This document shows, one piece after another, positions 34,468-45,205 of a stretch of DNA of 64,000 bases. The first letter of the stretch is position 1, and each line of letters starts with the position of its first letter. The position numbers were made by a program, and so were the translations under genes. This DNA comes from Purpureocillium takamizusanense (taxonomy: Eukaryota; Ascomycota; Sordariomycetes; Hypocreales; Ophiocordycipitaceae): contig NC_063070.1 in the NCBI RefSeq assembly GCF_022605165.1, positions 1,984,001 to 2,048,000 of the forward strand, in the 5' to 3' direction. Under the pieces are notes generated by a model. It was not told the origin of the DNA. It saw nothing but the letters and a program-made list of their open reading frames with translations, and did not search any database.

Positions 34468-36261
34468 ATGAGATACGGGGAGGGACGAAGGTTAGGGAGC
34501 AGCTCGCAAGGCGGCAGACCAGCCAGCGACCAGTTCCCGCAGCAGATAGACGACGGCACCTCGCAGTCGGCATCGGTCGGCCCCCTGGACCATCTGGGAA
34601 GCCACCTCCGCCGCCTTCGGTGCCCCAAGTGCAGCTCGCAGATGATCTCGGACGAGAACACGGTGCAGAAGCAGGCAGTGCGCATTGGCGCCCTCAAGGC
34701 CAAGACGAGCTGCGCGCCGTGCCCGCGCTGCGGAGCGGCCATGTGCATGGCGTGTGCCAGGCTCATTTCCAACGCGCGCAACGAATGCTGCCCGATGGCA
34801 AGGCTCTATGTCATCTGGGTGCTCCTATGCGGCGTGCAGGCGGACAAGGCGGAGAACCGCGGCGAAGAGAGCGCAAGAGACGAGGCAAGACTCGGCGACA
34901 TGATTGCGGCACTCAACACCATGTTGCCGCGTCCCTCGGGGGTGTCACACTTTGACAAGAACCCGCCCTCTGCGCTCGTCGACATGCTTCGACAAAGTCC
35001 GCTGTTCATCAGAATGGCGACAATGGTCCGACAAGGGACGACGCAGGACCTAGCCTTGCGACAAGCCTTGTACGAGCAAGTGTTTGCCGTGATCGAGACC
35101 CTGCAGGGCCACAACGCCCTGGCGGACCTCGTCCACGGCGACTTGCGCACGTATCCCACCGAGTCGATGCTCTTCTCCATGACCATGCACCCGAGCGGCG
35201 CGCAGGCCCCCGAGACCTTTGCGTCGCGGCCACTGCGGGTTTTGCTCCAGGACCTCCGTTCGTCAGCGCGTGGGAGCCTTGCGAAGCGACTTGATCAGCT
35301 ACTTGCTCCTCCATCCGCCGCTTCGCGCACTCCTCAACGGCCCTTGGCTCCCGGCAACTCGGGCTCCGGGCGGTCGACCCCGTCTCGCGGTTCGCGCCCG
35401 GAACCATCGGGCACCTCGGGCTCAAGTCTGGCTCCCAACGGCTCAGACCGCTACCATCGCGAGCACTGCGTCGAGGTGCTCGACGATGACGTCTTCATGG
35501 AACACTTTCCCTTCTTGGAAGTTCAGCGGATGCAGCAGGGTAGGTCGCGGCCCGGGAGAATGAAGCGGCTCATCCGCGAGATTGGCGTGCTCTCGTCGAG
35601 CCTGCCGCCGGGAATCTGGGTCAAGCACGCGGCCGGGCGGCCGGACGCATTCAAGGTTCTGATCGAGGGCCCGCGCGACACGCCGTACGAGTTTGGCGTC
35701 TACGAGTTCCATATTTTGTGTCCGGATGAGTACCCGCAGAAACCGCCGGCCATGGTGTGGTCGCCTCGGGCGTGCTGTCCGCACAGGATCAACGCCACCC
35801 TACATGATGACGGCATCGGCAAGTAACCCCCTTTCCCCCCCGTTTGGGGATGAAGCGCTGACCAAGCAGTTTGTCTTTCGTTGCTCGGCACGTGGCACGG
35901 CGAGGCATGGAATCCGTCACAATCTTCACTGCTACAGCTGTTGGTATCGGTTCAGGGCCTAATCTTCAACGAGAATCCGTACTGCAACGAGCCGGGGAGC
36001 GAGGACATGGCCGGCTCGCGTGAGTCGGATGAGTACAACTCGCTGATGCGGGGCGTATGCCTGCGACACTACGTACAGGACGTATATTGCCGCGAGATCC
36101 GGCCGACCATATGGCGACCGATCCTAGAGTACGTGCGCTCGAGGGACGGGCGCGATATGTTACGGGCAGCAGAGCGGTGGACGGCTGGGGAGGGGAAACG
36201 GGTGCGGTTACGCGATTCGGACAGACCCCAAGTCTCAGAGTTTCGCAAGTGGGTAGGCTAA
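34468..36261 (+). CDS. Cys-rich protein with C-terminal ubiquitin-conjugating (UBC) domain
   Basis: Two exons (34468-35818, 35870-36261) give 580 aa. Residues of about 50-115 hold a Cys-rich module: RCPKC, later CAPCPRCGAAMCMAC, then NECCPMARLYVIWVLLCG, which could bind zinc in a RING- or IBR-like way. A helical region and a low-complexity Ser/Pro/Gly linker follow. The C-terminal part is an E2 fold of the BIRC6/UBE2O kind: MKRLIREIGVLSSSLPPGIWV, FKVLIEGPRDTPYEFGVYEF, DEYPQKPPAMVW, then VCLSLLGTWHGEAWNP with the catalytic Cys, and SSLLQLLVSVQGLIFNENPYCNEPG. The intron requires a GC donor (G|GCAAGT), otherwise the frame is lost just before the active site. Likely a combined E2/E3-type enzyme; substrates unknown. 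Its stop is only 66 bp from the convergent reductase. Confidence 0.83.
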
Positions 36262-36327
36262 CGCCAGAGTAGTTACTATGCTGCCTGGCGTGTAAATTCA
36301 TTCTATAAACTATCGTTGTATATAGGC

Positions 36328-36945
36328 TCAAGAACGCAAGTTAGGTGATAACGCCTGTAGAAGCTCCGCGGTCATGGCCTCGAGCTGCTCCTCCACGCCA
36401 GCCTCGGCCCACCGCCGGACGTCCACCTCACCCAGGCTCCCCGACTCGAGACAGTGGGTGAGGGTCGTTCCGCTCGTCGTCAGGGCAGGGGCGGCCTCCA
36501 CGGGTTTCATGCGCAGTCCATGGAGGATGTCGCGCAGATGGGCCGCGGACTTGCCGCCGCCGCGCCCGCCGTACGACACGATGGCGGCGGGCTTCGCGGC
36601 CCACTCGTGGAACAAGTAGTCGAGGGCGTTCTTCAGCGACGCGGGGACGCTCCAGTTGTACTGCGGCGTGACGAATATGAAGGCGTCGTACTGGCGCGCA
36701 ACCGCAGACCAGCGCCGCGTGTGCTTGTGGGCGTAGTGAGGGGTTGGGTCGTCGGTGGGGAGGTGGGAGGGGATCGCGGGCTCGTCGTACAGCGGCAGGG
36801 CCAGCTCGGCGACGTCGACGGTGCCGAGGGCGACAGATATGGGCAGCAAGGGACGGATTCTGCGCTCGACGTGCTGCACGATAAAGGGGTTGAGGCGCGG
36901 CGAGCGCGTGCTACAGATGACGAGTGCAATTGTCTGGGCGGCCAT
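36328..36945 (-). CDS. NADPH-dependent FMN reductase-like flavoprotein
   Basis: A flavodoxin-fold protein of 205 aa. It opens with ATMVAL-style strand TIALVICSTRSPRLNPFIVQHV (phosphate-binding loop region), and has the family signature FVTPQYNWSVPASLKNALDYL and then SYGGRGGGKSAAHLRDIL. Such enzymes reduce FMN or quinones with NAD(P)H in the cytosol. The start was set at the ATG in good context (AACATGGCC); upstream in-frame codons offer only GTG. Single exon. The partner or pathway cannot be told. Confidence 0.87.
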   Translation of the reverse strand: MAAQTIALVICSTRSPRLNPFIVQHVERRIRPLLPISVALGTVDVAELALPLYDEPAIPSHLPTDDPTPHYAHKHTRRWSAVARQYDAFIFVTPQYNWSVPASLKNALDYLFHEWAAKPAAIVSYGGRGGGKSAAHLRDILHGLRMKPVEAAPALTTSGTTLTHCLESGSLGEVDVRRWAEAGVEEQLEAMTAELLQALSPNLRS

Positions 36946-37713
36946 GTTTCTCGTGATTCCGTGGTAAATGAATAGCCGCCCTATAGGACTGAGCCCAATC
37001 ACGGGTTGAGAGTTTTATAAGTGCTACCTTAGCTAGCAGAATGAGTCAAGTTCTGACTGATATACAAGGATGAGTTACGTTATAGCCTACATGTAGACGC
37101 ACTACGGCGCTCTTGCGACTATTAGATAAGCTGAGGTGAGATTGACTCTACTAATCCGATCATTATTGCGACTCGGGAATAATCGTCCTTTATCAAAACT
37201 CGCGGGGCAACACGCCTCCCAACTTAGTGAAGCAAATAAAAGCGTACCCTCACTAAACCAACGAGAGTACTTGCTGCCGGCACTGACATACTACTATAGT
37301 CTCGACTCCCTCGGCGAGTGTATTTTACGTGCCCGTGTCTATAAGGGTAGCCTGGGCTTAAACGCAACGAGTCACCAATCGAGTATAGACTGGTGTGCCA
37401 TTCACTTCATACAATCCGTGCTCATTTATCACTGTTCCATACATGTAGCGACTCGGCCCGTCGGCTTCACGTTTTATACCCCCTCTAATACCTCCATTAC
37501 ATTCTCTACCATGCGAGCGAAGAGACGAGGCCTTGAATTGATCCGCCACTGACGTATGCCTGATGTATCCGTTGTGTGAACCCCGCTTTGACATAAGGTT
37601 CTCGTGGTGATATTACTGCCCGCCTTCAACGCTGATTCTCAGACCAGGGCCAATTGCCCAACCATTATCCGTCACATCATAGCAAACCATCATAAAATTC
37701 AGACTCAGACATA
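36946..37713. other. divergent AT-richer intergenic
   Basis: 768 bp, visibly more AT-rich than the left side, with the promoters of the reductase and the acetyltransferase. No gene recognised. Confidence 0.55.
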
Positions 37714-38498
37714 ATGGCCAACGCGGGATCGCGGCGCGAGTACGAGACGTTTCCGGCGTCGCAGGTGACGGACGCCATGCTTGAGCAGGCGGCGGCCCTC
37801 TTCAGCGAAAACTACGGCACCTGGGGCGCCAAGGCGGAGCAGCCGGGCAAGCCAGTGACGATGACGGCGCACCGACTGCGAGATGAGTTCATGCCGCCCG
37901 GCGCCGACGTATCGTACACGCGCGTCAAGGTCGACGGGCAGCCGGCAGGTCACGCACTGGCGTGCCGCTGGAAGCACGGCGGGCAAACAGTATGTTGGAT
38001 CACGCAGCTCGTCGTCGATAAGCGCTTCCGCACGCATGGGCTGGCACGTGGGCTGCTGACCACGCTGCGCGAGCATTCCGATGATGTGTACGGGCTGGCG
38101 AGCTCCAACCCGGTCGAGTGCCTGGCCGCGGCGAGCTCGTTTGGATGTAAGTGAAGGCGCTGTCTTAAGAATGACAGGATGACGAGCGCTAATAATGGGC
38201 GCTACATACAGCACACATACAGCTCCTGTCGCTAGACTACGTCAAGAACATGGCAGAGGCCGTGATGAAATCGTCGCCCATCCCTTACGTCCGCGATGCC
38301 AAGCTATGTGGCAAGCTTTTCGGCGACTCGTCAAATGGCCTCGTGGCGGGCATCAACTCACAATTTTATATCGACCACGCCGAGCCCATGCAGGCGCTCG
38401 AGGAGATTAAGAAGCACTGGGACTGGCCGCTAGGTGACTTGCCCGACGGGTGTGAGTATCTAGTAGTGATGCCAAGTACGCGCGTCCGCCGACATTAA
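37714..38498 (+). CDS. GNAT-family N-acetyltransferase
   Basis: Exons 37714-38146 and 38212-38498 join SSFG|SHIQLLSLDYV and give 239 aa. The acetyl-CoA binding motif A is QLVVDKRFRTHGLARGLL, preceded by the strand HALACRWKHGGQTVCWIT. The C-terminal half (PIPYVRDAKLCGKLFG, SQFYIDHAEPMQALEEI) resembles a family of fungal GNAT proteins of this size. The substrate is unknown: small molecule or protein N-terminus are both possible. It sits in the accessory-looking stretch next to the inverted repeat. Confidence 0.8.
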
Positions 38499-38589
38499 GC
38501 TGCGGTAAATATCATGAGTCGTACTATTAGCAAAGGAAGAAAACTGTCGCCGCAAAGGAGTTCTACCTTTTTTTTTATTTTTTATTTTT

Positions 38590-39068
38590 ATTTTTAGGTG
38601 CGCGTGCCACCCCCATGCCGTGCCGGCTACATGTATTTTTGGTGCGCAGGTGGGACGGGACAGGCGATATCTCAACTGAACTTCAATTGAACTACATCGT
38701 CATATTAAACCGCTTCGTCATAACGCCCGCGCGTGCCGGCAGGGCTCAATTCGCTTGAAAAACGTATTTCCTCCAATGTCAGAATATCGGAGCGTTCCCG
38801 GGCCCGGCCTGTGCCCATGACTGCGCCCGTGAGACATGCCCTCGCCACCACGCCGACGGCGCCATCACCGCCCGGCACGGCCCGGAAAAACAAATGCCTG
38901 ATGTCATGACATCGTTGGAAACAGCGGAAACGTGTTCTTCAAGCGAATTGAGCCCTGCCGGCGCGGGTGCTGCGTTGTGACAATGTGGTTCAATTGAGAT
39001 GTGGGCGTGTGTCAAGTCGCGCCGCCCGGCTGGCACGGCATGGGGGCGGGGCGCTGGCCCAGAAAAAT
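38590..39068. repeat. long imperfect inverted repeat (foldback or MITE-like)
   Basis: The two halves of this roughly 480-bp segment are inverted copies. A perfect 24-bp core (38736-38759 versus 38938-38961) lies inside longer imperfect arms: blocks with CCCATGCCGTGCC, ATCTCAAYTGAAC and CCAATGTCA/CGATGTCA recur in inverted order. The left arm has an extra duplicated ATTGAAC block. There is no open frame for a transposase. A target-site duplication was not identified, so whether it is a nonautonomous transposon or an inverted duplication is open. Confidence 0.6.
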
Positions 39069-39164
39069 GTGGAACATCTGTGCGGCCAACACTTAGTACG
39101 TACTCTTCTTGAAAGCGAAGGGAAAATGACTGGTTTTTAGATATATTGAATTGACTGCAATTGC

Positions 39165-39222
39165 AAGTTTGTATGTGTGTGTATATGTGCGTATGTGTAT
39201 GTGTGTGTGTGTTTGTGTGAGT
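39165..39222. repeat. GT-rich microsatellite
   Basis: A TGTG-rich tract broken by TATG and TGCG units, in noncoding sequence about 600 bp upstream of the tyrosinase start. Confidence 0.8.
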
Positions 39223-39814
39223 GCATTTAGCGGTGCCTCTTTTTCTGTCCATCGCTTGCTCCTTTATCTTCAATCTTCTGTTATCAAATTGTGGCATACC
39301 CCTCTAAGACACTCATTTCGTGTCATTGTCTGAAAGTAGAAGATGGCACTACTCCTCCATTCCTTAGTTCCGACTACATGATCAATTGGAATGTTCTGTC
39401 GATATATATCTATTTCGGGAACTTTCGTTGGCTCTCAGCTCACTCGCTCATTGTTCCATTCTCGAGCTGATGATGGTAAACCGATCGGGACGTCGCCCTA
39501 CTCGCTGCTGAATCTTCCGAGTCAGTAGATGAAGCACTCCCTTGTCTGGTGTCCCGGCAACGGCTGAAGAACCCATCGCCGTCTTGAGGAAGTCATTCCT
39601 TTGCAACTTTAGAGTTACCCGGCGCCATGCACTCGGAGCGACTGGGATGATGTGGTTGCTGCGTCGTTGCCTGGACTGGGGCAAGCCATGCTATTGTTTT
39701 GGTCGAAGTTGGAGCGCCTGAGTACTATTTCAACCTGTTGGTCCAATTCCTCCTGCAATGACACTTTGACGTGGTTTCTCCTTCCATGACCTGTACTTAC
39801 TTTCCTTCCCAGCA

Positions 39815-41846
39815 ATGCGAACACGCGAGTTAAAGGCCGGACTTGTTCTGGTACTAAGTGCGGCGTCGTCTACGGCTGCACAAGACCCTTACCCGATAAC
39901 TGGTGTATCAGCAAAACACCTAAATAATGATGTGCCGTTGAGAAGGAATATCCGGGACTTAGCAGCCGAGGCTGGTCCACAATGGTATGTGCTGGTCGAA
40001 ACACAGCGAGTGATGTGTTTAGCTCACCGAAGCAGGGATCTTTACATCCAAGCGCTATTAGAGATGCAAAAGGCGGATTATACAGACACGCTCTCATATT
40101 TTCAAATTGAGGGCACGTACCGTTGCCAATGCTACTATGGGATTTGTCCAACTAACGAATAGCATCAGGAATCCATGGCAGACCGTTTATCGAGTGGAAC
40201 GCGACCGGACGTCGAACAACGGATGGATGGGCAGGCTATTGCCCACACGGCGTAGGCCAAGCATCTTCGCAGCTACCCATCTAGTTCGATCGCTGATTTC
40301 TCGGGCAGGAACTATTATTTCTATCGTGGCATCGACCATACGTCGTCCTGTTCGAGGTCTGTCATTTCTCTTCTACCGAGTTGAACCCACTCTAACTCCC
40401 GAACAGCAAGTGTTAGTTTTGCAAGCGCGAAAGATCGCGAGTACTTACCCCCCAAGAGTTCGGGACGACTATATGCAAGCGGCGGATGAATTAAGAGCGC
40501 CCTTCTGGGACTGGGCTGCCGACGCGACAGTCCCATCAGTGACTGTCCCGGCGAAGATAACTGTTAACATTCCAAATGGTCAAGAGGTGCGGCAAAGCGA
40601 GATCGATAACCCGTTATTTACCTTTAATATTCCACAATCTGTCGTGGATGGTCAATATGGTTCGTTTGATTCGGACAATCGAAATAGGACGTTGCGGTGC
40701 CCGGCTCCTCAAAGCTATCCAAGCTCCGCCAATGACCTCCTGAGCCAGCGACCATATAAGGACTGGGTTGTGAGTTTACTCTCAGACACTCTTCACCCAT
40801 TTCATCTACTGACCGTACTGCTTAGTACGATGCTTTTGCTCGTGCGGACAATTTCTCAGAATTCACTTCGACAAGTGCCCGGTTTGTCAGCATGGAATTG
40901 ATACACAATGGCATACACTGGGACGCTGCGTGTGGGCAACAATTCCTTGGTCCTGACCTGTCTGGTTTTGACCCGTTATTGTAAGTCACGCGATGCTCTG
41001 TCACCTATCACACCAGACGCTGACAACTTTGGCAGCATGTTGCACCATAGCAACATGGACCGCTTGTGGGCATACTGGCAGGTTATCAGGCCCGATGAGG
41101 ATATTTTCCAAGGATCGTATAGCGGGCTTTCCCGTTTTGGCTCACCCGAAGGAGCCACCATCACGAGCCAGTCGCATCTGCAGCCCTTTTTTGGATTGAA
41201 CGGCAAGCCCCATACAACGCAGACTGTGAGGACCCTGAAGGGTTTCGGATACTCCTACGAGGGGCTGGAGTACTGGCATAAATCTGAAGATCAGATGAGA
41301 CGTGATGCGATCACCCTCATCAATCGTCTATATTCGGAGGGAGGCGAATCTCGGGGCGAGCGTCGACAGGTGCCCCAAACCAAGCGAAGATACTTTGCGA
41401 GGATTAGCGTGGACAGGGCCGATATACCGAAGCCGTGTCAAATCATGCTGTCCATCAACGAGAAGGCAGCTGGAAGCTTTGTGGTGCTTGGACAGCCCGC
41501 CAGGGGAATTTTAAGCGCTGGTATGCCCTTGGACAAGGCACTGCGAGAAAACAACATCACGACGCGGCCCGATGATGACGTCCCAGACGCCATTGCCGCG
41601 TCGATGAAGGTTCAGATTGTGCAGGTATGCCCGTTCATCACTACCCGGATGACGCAAGTTCGCACGATTAACGGTTCCTTACAGCCTGATGGAAGCATTG
41701 TCAATAACGTCCCCAGCCTGAAAGTGGCACTAGAAGATGTTGAGGTTACGCCGCCACTGACGCCAGATTCGTTCCCGACTTTTGGGCTGTCCAACTTCTT
41801 TCCAGTTGCTAATCTACTTCGGGAGCTGGCTCATCATCATCTGTAG
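39815..41846 (+). CDS. Secreted tyrosinase (type 3 copper oxidase)
   Basis: Tyrosinases oxidise phenols to quinones, feeding melanin-like pigments. Seven exons give 565 aa: 39815-40112, 40169-40251, 40309-40356, 40407-40769, 40826-40980, 41036-41624 and 41685-41846. MRTRELKAGLVLVLSAASSTAA fits a signal peptide. CuA ligands are H102 (IHGRPF), H126 (CPHG) and H135 (WHRPY). CuB ligands are H291 and H295 (HNGIH) and the His pair at 319-320 (LHHSNMDRLWAYWQ). All six are present, so the enzyme should be active. The last intron (41625-41684) is a multiple of three and is inferred from the family C-terminus. Intron 1 requires a GC donor (G|GCACGT). Codons are more AT-rich than in neighbouring housekeeping genes. 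Confidence 0.86.
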
Positions 41847-43838
41847 AAAACAGTTGCGAGTTGGCAAGCAATTGTATCTTGTACATAAGTAGTATGAAGT
41901 AGAATCAGCCAGTGGCGCTTCATGTTTGTATGATCTCCGCGGCACGATCCGCCACGGCATATAAAGCAGCAGTCAGGTGCCCGCTAAATTGCAATGGCAA
42001 CACGGATGCACCACCCACCGCTCGCAGCTCTTTCGTTCCGGCTTTATTGAGTATTAGGTCGTGCAGGGTCTGGAGTATGTGCGCTAAAGCCTATGCGTTC
42101 AGGGAGTCGTCGCGTAATAAGCGAGTTGTTGCATATGCGCACGCACGGCCCCAATTGGCCCATGGTCTGTTTCTTACGAAGTAGTCTTGTTGCGAAATAG
42201 AGTCCTTGCCGTGATGAATCCAGTCTGATTTGTCTTGCTTGCATAAGCGAGGGATATGTCGGGTTGATCAATGAGAATCTCGCCCACGCCCGGTAGTCGA
42301 CCGTGAGCTCAATGCCGTTGCTCTTTAGCAGGGCCGGATTGCTAACGCTCGATTTCTAGAAAGAGCGGAGCACGCAACGCACCTGCATAGTGGATTACCC
42401 CCTTCTTTACGGTCACAGCTGTGCTTTTACTGTCAAGGTTCACTAAATGTTCGACTCCGGCAACTCGAGCGTGAGCATCAATTATCCACGGTCATCCGAC
42501 TTCTAAAGAATTCGAGACACTGTGTCGTTGAGCAAGTGCAGGTTCCTCCTGCCTGCGACAGGCCAGAAGAACGCCCTCGCGACATCTCGTCTCAAGTGTC
42601 CCGGGTCCAGTGTATGCGACCAAACAGAAAAGCCCCGGGTTGAGCGGCTATTCACATCATCGTTGACGGCTTGACCGAAGGCTTTGCATCGATACCTTGC
42701 AGTCATCGAGGAAAGGTGCGTTTTGAAATGCAGGCGTAAACCCTACGCGAACCTCACCAGTGTAGCCATGAAACTGCTCTTGAAGTGATGCGCCTGCCTT
42801 CAGTTGCCAGGATGATGGAGCGAAAAGAACCTTACTATTTTCTTGCAACTGCGAAGAAGACTGACCCAGTTCCCGCCATCGTTTCCGGGCCGTTCACAAG
42901 CCTCAAATTCCGCCTGGTCGCCGCGAATATACGTCATGCCTACAGCGCGCCTGTCAGTCGGCGGATACAAAGATGTGGACATTCAAGGCGGCTGCCGTCC
43001 AAGTTTAACTGGAGGGGTGTATCGCTGTTTACTAGTCACTACGTACTTGCTTTGTAACATAAAGTGAGACACTTGGTACTGCGATCGGCGTTTCCATCGC
43101 AGAGCGAGACACGCATGCCAGCCGCTTGAGCGGTTGGCCCGTGGCGGTCCCGTTCATCCGCGCTCACCATGGCGTCCGCCGAAGGTACATATGAATGCGA
43201 ATAGGCCCGAGAATGGGCCGTCTGGGGTGCAAAAACGAAGCGGTTCTACTTCTCGGTGGCTAGGCTGAGCGCTCACAACTGGCAAAATCAGGGGTGTAAT
43301 AGACGATTCATCAGCCGGCGTGGTGCCGAGCTGTTGACGCGTTCGCAGGGCTTCCTACTACTGAGCGTTACAGACATATCCTACTAACCTACCTTAGGTA
43401 GAACGTGCTGGGAGGTACACAGTGCATACGTACTGGAGGTATAGGTAAGGTAGTACGCAATCGGGCACGCATTTCTGGACAACCGGGTGGCGGGTTGGGC
43501 ACCTCTTATACTGCGGTACCTTTCTCTGTACTTTGCGCCTAGGTACACCTCACCCACTACCTCCTAGTAGGTAGTACCTAACTAGCTAAGGTACTAAACT
43601 AAAAGCAGCCCCGCCCTGCCCCCACAGGGGACCGCGGGTGCGGCTGGCGGCACGTCGATGGGCGGGATTCGGTAATGACATCAAGACTCTTCTCTCTCTC
43701 TCGCTCGGCACCAGCCGAACGTCTAGCGTCCCAGAACAACCGACACCTCGAACATCCAACCCGGCTTGCCTTGGCTGCACATGAAGCAAATTACGAGACC
43801 AAGGACAGAGGATGTTTGTTCCTTACAGATGAGAAACT
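41847..43838. other. 2-kb intergenic, possible gene debris
   Basis: No intact gene is supported. On the minus strand between about 42980 and 42500, overlapping frames show peptide-like stretches (LFAPSSWQLKAGASLQEQF, GYTGEVRVGFTPAFQNAPF, RGFSVWSHTLDP) that could be exons or remains of one gene. From 43380 to 43600 many TAGGTA/ACCTA motifs occur. Confidence 0.45.
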
Positions 43839-45014
43839 ATGGCCGGCACAACACAAGCAGCTGTGCTTCGGCGCAGCGCCCGTACCGCTCAGCAAAGCGA
43901 CGACATGAGCGCCGCAGCCAAGCGGACGTCGATGCAAGCTCCCATGACAAGCAGAAGGCAGCGGGGTCCAAAGCGTGAGGCTGTAGTACAGCCTGAGCCG
44001 CTCGAATCTGGAACAACCAGCCCCAGGAAGCGCATCAAGGTTGAGTCGACACCGTCGCCTGAGCCAGAACGGCGTGACCGCCGCGATGCCAAAATCGTCG
44101 TCAACTCTGACGCCAACGTTCTCTCACGAGCACAAACGGCGATGGGATCTGAAGCAAAAGACCCGTCCGGAGCTCTTCGTGCGCGCAAATTAAAATCCTT
44201 TACCGAAAACACCCGTCGTTCTCCTTTCCCTGGCTTCGGAAGACCAACTGCAGGGGAGTGCTCACTCGCGCACCTCATTCTCGCTGACCTGCACGGTGAT
44301 CGCGTGCGTCCGAAAGAAGTCGTGGCACCAACAGCAACCGCTGGCTGTGGCGCCTCGCCCTCGGTGCTCGACGCCCTCGTTCGAACAATTCTGTCCCAGA
44401 ACACGAGCGACAAGAACAGCTCACGAGCTAAACAAAGCATGGACGACGCCTATGGTGGCAGCGACAAGTGGGAAGCAATTGTGGAGGGAGGCCAGGCAAA
44501 GCTGCAAAGGGTGATTCAGTCGGGTGGACTGAGTGTCGTCAAGTCAAAGGTGATTATTAGCATCCTGCAACAGACACAGACCAAGCACGGCTCGTACTCG
44601 CTCGATCACCTGTTCTCTGCTTCCGACGAAGACGCCATGCGAGAGCTGCTGTCTTTCCAGGGCGTTGGCCCGAAAACAGCCAGCTGCGTCCTGCTTTTCT
44701 GTCTACAGAGACCGAGCTTCGCCGTCGACACGCACGTCTACCGCATCACTGGTCTACTCGGTTGGCGCCCTCCAAGTGCCACCCGCGAGGAGGCGCAGGC
44801 GCACCTCGATGCCATGGTGCCGGATGACGAGAAGTATCCGCTTCATGTGCTGATCATTAGTCATGGTAAGCAGTGCGCGGAGTGCAAGGCTGGAGGAAAG
44901 GCGCTTGGTAAATGTCGTCTACGTAAAACCTTCAGGAAAGGTGTCTTGGAGGGTCTAGCGGGCGACGATGTCAAGATAGAGGTTGGCGATCAAGTCAAGC
45001 ATGAGGAGGAGTAG
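43839..45014 (+). CDS. HhH-GPD base-excision DNA glycosylase
   Basis: A single exon encodes 391 aa. The N-terminal 130 residues are basic and Ser/Pro-rich with nuclear-type clusters (SPRKRIKVE). The catalytic part has LDALVRTILSQNTSDKNS, a helix-hairpin-helix GVGPKTASCVLLF with the Lys typical of bifunctional endonuclease III enzymes, and VDTHVYRI with the conserved Asp near residue 297. This suggests removal of damaged bases with lyase activity. After the domain only QCAEC and GKC remain, not the four-Cys cluster pattern of Nth, so the iron-sulfur cluster is probably missing or altered. It is similar to a fungal family distinct from Ntg1 and Ogg1. Damage specificity unknown. Confidence 0.85.
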   Translation: MAGTTQAAVLRRSARTAQQSDDMSAAAKRTSMQAPMTSRRQRGPKREAVVQPEPLESGTTSPRKRIKVESTPSPEPERRDRRDAKIVVNSDANVLSRAQTAMGSEAKDPSGALRARKLKSFTENTRRSPFPGFGRPTAGECSLAHLILADLHGDRVRPKEVVAPTATAGCGASPSVLDALVRTILSQNTSDKNSSRAKQSMDDAYGGSDKWEAIVEGGQAKLQRVIQSGGLSVVKSKVIISILQQTQTKHGSYSLDHLFSASDEDAMRELLSFQGVGPKTASCVLLFCLQRPSFAVDTHVYRITGLLGWRPPSATREEAQAHLDAMVPDDEKYPLHVLIISHGKQCAECKAGGKALGKCRLRKTFRKGVLEGLAGDDVKIEVGDQVKHEEE

Positions 45015-45205
45015 CATGGACACGATGAATGAGTAGCAAACACGGAGTAGAGCGAGAAGCACGCAAGGCATACGGATAGAACAAACAAATGTGAGTCGCC
45101 ATGAAGCTGTGACGCAGATTCGACAGCAGTGTGCGTTCTTCAAGGTGCATACATCCAAACTCCAAAGGGTATCCCATCATCAACGGCCGCCAAAATCTCG
45201 CAGCT

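Larger units (their letters stand above)
38499..39814. other. 1.3-kb intergenic with repeat structures
   Basis: A T-rich tract (about 38569-38595), an imperfect inverted repeat and a GT microsatellite fill this region. Frames on the minus strand (38779-39297) arise from the repeats and show no domain. Confidence 0.6.

Noticed and set aside
36946..37002. Upstream GTG extension of the FMN reductase
   Set aside because: GTG starts are not expected in nuclear fungal genes, and the ATG at 36945 has good context and fits the family.
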